From the NCBI GenBank assembly GCA_038502055.1, contig JAXRKN010000020.1:558001-622000 (forward strand): a stretch of DNA of 64,000 nucleotides, read 5' to 3'. Of this stretch, positions 59,056 through 64,000 are shown piece after piece. Position 1 is the first letter of the stretch. Every line of letters starts with the position of its first letter. The position numbers were made by a program, and so were the translations under genes. This stretch comes from Tanytarsus gracilentus. Lineage: Eukaryota > Arthropoda > Insecta > Diptera > Chironomidae. The notes under the pieces are model-generated. The model was not told the origin of the DNA, made no database searches, and saw only the letters and a program-made list of their open reading frames with translations.

Positions 59056-59328
59056 AAAAATTTTAATAATTTAATTAATTCAGAAAAATTAAATAATTTT
59101 TAAATTAATTTTTAAACAGATCAAAAAATATGCAATCTTCCTTGTCGATAAAAAACCATGTTCACACTTAAGTTAACATGAAAAATTTCATTATCAACTC
59201 GCAAACATATTTTGTTTCATTTCCAGCTCGCTTCAACCCATTAAATTTCAGAAACACCTGTCGTGAGTTTTCGTTTTGCTCTAACGACTCGAACTCTTTT
59301 TTGCACGAATGAAAAGAACACCTTGGTT

Positions 59329-59417
59329 GGCTTAATGGTCTAGTGGCATGATTTTCGCTTAGGGTGCAATATTGAACAACTTGCGAGAGGTCCCGCGTTC
59401 AATTCGCGGTTAAGCCC
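59329..59417 (+). tRNA. tRNA-Pro (AGG) with 17-nt intron
   Basis: The acceptor stem GGCTTAA pairs fully with TTAAGCC, with discriminator C. The D arm starts TGGTCTAG. The anticodon loop is TTAGGGT with anticodon AGG at 59361-59363. The T arm is CCGCG-TTCAATT-CGCGG. The anticodon stem (TTCGC with GCGAG) closes only if 17 nt (59365-59381) are removed after position 37, the canonical site of nuclear tRNA introns. The body matches the eukaryotic tRNA-Pro consensus. Confidence 0.93.
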
Positions 59418-59421
59418 CGCC

Positions 59422-59427
59422 TTTTTT
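59422..59427 (+). terminator. Pol III terminator of tRNA-Pro
   Basis: A run of six T starts 5 bp after the mature tRNA end, the normal RNA polymerase III stop. Confidence 0.8.
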
Positions 59428-59505
59428 GTAAACTTTTTTACACCTGAAAATTTTTAAAAATGCAAAAAAAAATTAGTTTTGAATTTTTATTTCTTTTAAT
59501 AATTT

Positions 59506-60561
59506 TCACTCTTGATCTCCCGAATGTTCGACTCTTTCATATTCAGCGACTTTGTTCTTCAAAATTTTAATTTCTTTTTCCAGCCTCTCAATTTTTTCCT
59601 TCATATTTTTCTTCTCGCTATCGAAATTTTCCGCTCGATCTCTAAGTTCATAAAATTGACTTCGAATTCCGTTAAAAGTGCATTTCTCTTCGACTTCAGC
59701 GACAAAATCAGGAAGACCCTCTTCATCGTAGCTTATTGAGCCCGAGTAGCATGGATTATTTTTGAGGTATAAACTGTGCGGATATGCGAGCTCACCAATC
59801 GCACCGTGTTCAATGAATTTTACTTTATTTCCAATCAAATTGAGAATCGCCAAATTTGGATTGTTTTTGAATAGATTTTTCTCGATGATTTCGATTTCGT
59901 TGTTGCAGAGCCAGAGATAGGTGAGCTTTTCACCAAACTGATCGAGGTCAGCGCAAGTTAACTCACGGAGACCTGAAAAAATATTTTTAAATTTTTTTTT
60001 GTTTTTTTTAGTTTTTAATTTTACAAAATTTCAACAAAAAAAATTATTTTGATGCTTGAAAAAAAAAATTATTTAAAATTTAAAAAAATTTATCTAAAGT
60101 TTAAAAAATTACTTTGATGCTTAAAAAATTAATTTTGATCTTTTAAAAAATTTCATTTAAAATTTAAAAAAAATTTGAGGCTTGAAATAAATCAAAAATT
60201 TCCAAAATTTTTTTTAAATTTTTCGATTTTTTTAAAACAATTTTAAATCACCACAAAATAATTTCTCACCTGAATTTTTTATCGAAATATATTTCAAGTT
60301 CACCAACAAATTCGTAATCTCTCTCGGAAAGTAAAAAAGTTTCGTTTTAAAAGCGGAAAAAGCCAAAACGTTTTCATGATTTCGCTCCTCAAAATGTTCG
60401 CCGCTAACTTCAGTAATTGTTCGATCGTGTCGCGAAGTGATTTGTGTGACGTTGTCGGTGCATTTGTAGCCCCACGAGCTATCGTGAAAGTGACATTGGA
60501 GAGCAATTGAACTTGCACTTGAGACGAAGGCGAGAACGAAAATTAGAAGCGTGAAAATCAT
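59506..60561 (-). CDS. Secreted LRR and coiled-coil protein, tandem copy A
   Basis: Two exons, 60561-60270 and 59972-59506, join at phase 1 (SG|LRE) to give 252 residues. A signal peptide (about 1-19) is followed by the family N-cap CHFHDSSWGYKC, ITSRHDRTITEVSGEH and FYFPREITNLLVNL. LRRs (YLWLCNNEIEIIEKNLF, AILNLIGNKVKFIEHGAI) and the closing CYSG...EEKCTF come next. A short C-terminal coiled coil ends the protein (MKEKIERLEKEIKILKNKVAEYE). It is very similar to the next gene upstream (61258-61968), so they are a tandem pair. Presumed extracellular recognition protein; the ligand is unknown. Confidence 0.88.
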
Positions 60562-61257
60562 TTTGTGTGATTCAGTTTTTGAGAAGATTTTTGACAGAAT
60601 AATTTTTTTGCGAATTAAGAAAAACTTTAAATTTAAGTTTAATATTTTTTAAATAATTAATTAAATTTCCACGATTTTATAACAAATTTGCCAAACTTTC
60701 AAATGATTTTTATTTCTTATCTTCTTCTAGTTCGCTTTAGTTTGCAACGAGTTGTGTGATAAGACTGAATCAAGATGAATTTAAATGATGATTTTGATTC
60801 TTCTCTAGCCCACGTGCGACGACGATGCACGCTCATTGTTTCAGTCTCTTCATAAAAAAATGATTAAGAGAGTGAAGAAATTTTAGAATTTAATGACTGA
60901 AGTTCTCTCGTGAGTTTTGAGGGAAATTCTTTGGAATTTTATTTAAAAATTATTTTGCTTTTAAATTTTTTTTGAGAGAGATTTAATTAATTTTTTTGCT
61001 ATAAAAAAATGAAAAGAATCTTTTGACTTAAATTTTTAATTTATTAACCTTAAAAAATTGAAACAATTTTTTAAATTTATTTTTATAAAATTAAATAATT
61101 TTTTAAAATTTTTTTATAACCTTAAAAAAGCTTGAAAATAATTTTGCAAATTTTTTATAATTTTTTTAAATTTTTATAAAATGAAATTTATTTTTATTAA
61201 ATTAAAACTGATTGAAAATTATTTTAAAATTATTAAAATAATTAATTCCGTTAATTT

Positions 61258-61968
61258 TCAATTCAAATCCAACAAATTTGACTTTTCGAGTTCTTTAATT
61301 TTTTCCATCATTTTTCTTTTCTCCTTTTCTAGTTCCTCAATTTTTTCCTTCATCTCTTTCATTTGACATTTCAGTGAAAATCCAAAGGTACAATTTTCCT
61401 CAATTTTCTCAACAAGTTCTTCGAGTTTTCTTTCATGGTAATTTGCGGATCCCGAATGACATTTATTGTTGTTGAAATTCAAGCTGTGTGGATGAACGAG
61501 ATTTTTTATCGCTCCACTTTCGACGAATTTTATTTTATTTCCATTCAGATTGAGAAATCCCAAATTTTTGTTGTGTGAAAATAAATTTTTCTCAATTATT
61601 TCGATTTTGTTGCCACACAGCCAAAGATAAACCAAATTATCGCCAAATTCTTCTAAGTCTTCGCTGTTGATTTCTCGAAGACCCGAATTTTGAATCGAGA
61701 TGTATTTCAGGTTCACAAAATGTTGCGTTAAATTTTGTGGAAAATATAAAATTTCCTTTCGATGAGCTGAAAATGCGAGAATTTTCCTCGAACTTTTTCC
61801 CTCAACATGATGACCAGAAATCATCGTGATTGTTCGCTCTGACTTTGAAGTGATTAAAATATTTTTAGCACTGCATTTGTAGCTCCACGAACTGTCGTGA
61901 AAATTACACTGAAGTCGAATCGAATTTGTTGACGCAAAAATTGTAAGAATTAAAAAAATCAAAATCAT
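61258..61968 (-). CDS. Secreted LRR and coiled-coil protein, tandem copy B
   Basis: Intronless, 236 residues. A signal peptide (MILIFLILTIFASTNS) is followed by CNFHDSSWSYKC, ITSKSERTITMISGHH and LYFPQNLTQHFVNL. LRRs (YLWLCGNKIEIIEKNLF, GFLNLNGNKIKFVESGAI) and the closing CHSG...EENCTF follow. A Glu/Lys coiled coil ends the protein (MKEKIEELEKEKRKMMEKIK). It lines up with copy A over the whole length. At the point of A's intron the phrase NSGLRE is uninterrupted here, so one of the two has lost or gained the intron. Confidence 0.9.
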   Translation of the reverse strand: MILIFLILTIFASTNSIRLQCNFHDSSWSYKCSAKNILITSKSERTITMISGHHVEGKSSRKILAFSAHRKEILYFPQNLTQHFVNLKYISIQNSGLREINSEDLEEFGDNLVYLWLCGNKIEIIEKNLFSHNKNLGFLNLNGNKIKFVESGAIKNLVHPHSLNFNNNKCHSGSANYHERKLEELVEKIEENCTFGFSLKCQMKEMKEKIEELEKEKRKMMEKIKELEKSNLLDLN

Positions 61969-62751
61969 CCTAAAGAATTTTTTCTCTCAGGTCCGCTCAC
62001 GACGATTTTTGCTATTGAACTAAATTTTTGGTAATTGAAAAATTGTTTTTTGCCCTTCTGACACTCAAATTAAAATGAAGAGTGACGTTGATGGGAGACA
62101 AAAAATATTTGAAATTACTTTTGATTGACATTCGAAGATTTTAGAGCTGAAAATTTAGATTCCGAAAATTTTTAAAATTTAATATCAGTAAATTTTTAAA
62201 AATTGAAGAAAAAAAAACATTTGAGCTCAAAAATTTTAAAACTTTTACAAAAAAATTTTAAAATTGAAGAAAAAATTATTTTAGAGTCCAAAAATTTTGA
62301 AAACTTTACATAAGAAAATTTTAAAAAAATTTAAAAAAAAAACATTTTAGTTCTAAAATTTTAAAAATTGAATAAAAAATAATTTTAGAGTTCAAAAATT
62401 CTAAAACTTACATAAGAAATTTTTTAAAAATTGATGTAAAAAATTTTAGACTTTAAAGTTGATTTTTTTAGTCGGTTCGAAATTAAATTCAACCAGCTTT
62501 ATTTTCTGATATTTTAAAAGTTCTTTACACTTCCAATTAATATTTTTCTCTTCGCTCGATCGCGCGGCAAGAAAGAAAGTTCTTTTCTCTCTCTCTTCGC
62601 TCTCACCTCCAATGTTCTGTTATTTAAACGAGAAATTCCAATCGATTTTAGTCTCTGTGGAGGTGCGTAATGTTAAAGATCTGAAGAAAAAGTTGAAGAG
62701 TTTAAAATTGCGTGTTAAAATAATTTTGAAAAAGTTTTTAAAGATTTTAAA
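61969..62751. other. Intergenic region before DSL/EGF gene
   Basis: No coding sequence supported. It separates divergently transcribed genes and should hold both promoters. Confidence 0.5.
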
Positions 62752-64000
62752 ATGAGGGAAAAGAAAATTCTAATAATTTTACTACTTTGCATAATCCATG
62801 AAGCCTTTCCTCTTCTTAAGAATAACAAAAATATTCCAAAATGGAAGAAACAGGTGAGAAAAGAAAGAAAAAAAATTGAAAAACCGTTAAAGCAAATTTT
62901 TCTTCTTCTTCGAGACTTTTTTTTCTCTCTTTTTATTTTCACTCTCGATTTTTTTATGAATGGAATGAAAAAAGTTTGTTTTGGTAAAATTTTATTATTT
63001 TTTAAAGGCATGCGAAGCTCAACACAGAAATTCTCACTACAGATGCGATGAAAATGGGGATCTGAAATGTTTGGCTGGTGAGATAAGAAAAAATATTTTT
63101 TAAACAGGAATTCAAATTTTTTTGATCAACCGAAAGTCGATAAATTATTTTTACAAATTATTAAATGCTTAAAAAAATCGCAAATTTATTTTTAAGGATG
63201 GAGCGGGGACTTGTGCTCGGTTCCGATCTGCAAGCGTAATTGTGATCCACAAACTGGCTTTTGCAAGCGACCATTCGAATGTCAGTGTAAATTTGGATAT
63301 TATGGAGACAATTGTGAACGATGCATTGCACTGCCGGGATGTCTTAATGGCTTTTGTCGAAATCCTTTTGAATGTGTCTGCATGAAGGGCTGGAGAGGCG
63401 CCTTTTGCACCGAACGTGAGATTAATTTTTTTCGAGTTGGATAAATTCATTTACTTATCAATTTTTTCCAGCTATTTGCAGAGAAGATTGTCATCCAAAC
63501 CACGGATACTGTGAAACTGCCGGAGAATGTCTTGTAAGATTTTTTAAAACGTTTAAATTCCTTAATTTTCAACTTTATTTTAGTGTCGCATTGGATGGGT
63601 TGGAAGAACCTGCCGAGACTGTCAACTTTTGCCGGGTTGCGTTCATGGCACTTGTGGAAATCCTTTTGAGTGTCGATGCTTACCAGGATGGACTGGATTT
63701 TTGTGCGATCGAGCCATTTGTAGTCAAGACTGTAACGCTAAAAATGGCTACTGTATAAAACCAGGAACTTGTAGATGCAAAGTCGGTTGGATGGGACAAA
63801 ATTGCAATGAGGTTAGATCAGAGTTAAAGAATGTTGAAAATTTTTAAATTTCTTTTTTAGTGTCACGCTTATCCAGGTTGTAAGAATGGTTACTGCAAAA
63901 GACCGTGGGTGAGTCCATGAACTTTTTTGTCCTTAACCTCATTTTTTAAATTTTTTCACTATTTATTCCAGGAATGCATTTGCAAAGCAGGTTTTGGTGG
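62752..64000 (+). CDS. Secreted DSL/EGF-repeat protein (Delta/DLK-like), 3' truncated by window
   Basis: Exons 62752-62853, 63008-63077, 63197-63415, 63472-63533, 63584-63811, 63861-63908 and 63972-64000 (running off the edge) join in frame, about 250 residues visible. A signal peptide (MREKKILIILLLCIIHEAF) comes first. A segment like the second half of a DSL domain follows (HYRCDENGDLKCLAGWSGDLC). Then come EGF-like repeats in the Delta/Jagged/DLK spacing, alternating PICxxxC...GxC and CxxxPGCxxGxCxxPxxC units (for example CIALPGCLNGFC, CQLLPGCVHGTC, CHAYPGCKNGYC). Notch ligands and DLK-type co-ligands have this order. The N-terminal MNNL module of true Delta is missing. Whether there is a membrane anchor is unknown because the 3' end lies outside. 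A non-canonical Notch ligand or an adhesive secreted protein are both possible. Confidence 0.85.

Overview
The window is nuclear DNA of an insect, most likely a nematoceran fly (midge or mosquito relative, possibly Chironomidae). It is very A+T-rich. Genes are split by short GT-AG introns (often 50-100 bp), and the gene set is typical of insects: C/EBP (slbo), Tak1, a pickpocket-type channel, a divergent ionotropic receptor, peritrophin-type chitin-binding proteins, trypsin-fold proteases and pseudo-proteases, a neutral lipase and small secreted LRR proteins. No bacterial operon, CRISPR or replication-origin signal was seen. All exon joins below were worked out by hand from reading frame and splice sites. 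They close in frame for every complete gene, but no transcript data were available.

Layout. 1-116: end exon of a GMC oxidoreductase (-). 3.5-7.5 kb: C/EBP transcription factor (-). 7.5-13 kb: long gene-free AT-rich flank with small inverted-repeat elements. 13.1-18 kb: ionotropic-receptor gene (+) plus an inverted, broken copy of its first exon. 20.1-22.4 kb: three single-domain chitin-binding secreted proteins with good TATA promoters. 25.4-27.3 kb: DEG/ENaC channel (-). 27.8-29.2 kb: catalytically dead protease homolog with a Thr stalk and a hydrophobic tail (-). 29.3-30.4 kb: retroposed insertion with a 24-bp target duplication. 31.1 kb: secreted LRR protein. 32.7-34.3 kb: lipase. 34.4-41.9 kb: Tak1 kinase (-), whose 5-kb intron holds a foldback repeat and a 1.1-kb repeat element. 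43.1-44.6 kb: SIL1. 45.1-46.5 kb: LRR plus coiled-coil protein. 46.8-47.5 kb: zinc-finger protein, convergent with an asparaginase/ankyrin gene (47.6-50.4 kb). 50.9 kb: Mss4. 51.7 kb: orphan. 53.2-56.5 kb: protease-EGF-LDLa-LRR chimera. 57-58.8 kb: second pseudo-protease (-). 59.3 kb: tRNA-Pro with intron. 59.5-62 kb: two tandem LRR/coiled-coil genes (-). 62.8 kb to the edge: DSL/EGF-repeat protein (+), cut by the window end.

Theme. The second half is rich in secreted recognition-type proteins. Five loci share one small cysteine-capped LRR module. Three are followed by a coiled coil, an architecture resembling mosquito LRIM/APL1 immune proteins. One is fused in phase-1 exons to an apparently active serine protease. 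Two dead protease homologs lie in the same window. Together they suggest a haemolymph recognition/proteolysis toolkit assembled by local duplication and exon shuffling; that is inference. The chimera at 53,183-56,530 is the strongest candidate for something undescribed. At least five copies of one CAGAGATGG-ended MITE, several other small inverted-repeat elements and a second dispersed element with a minisatellite core decorate introns and promoters.
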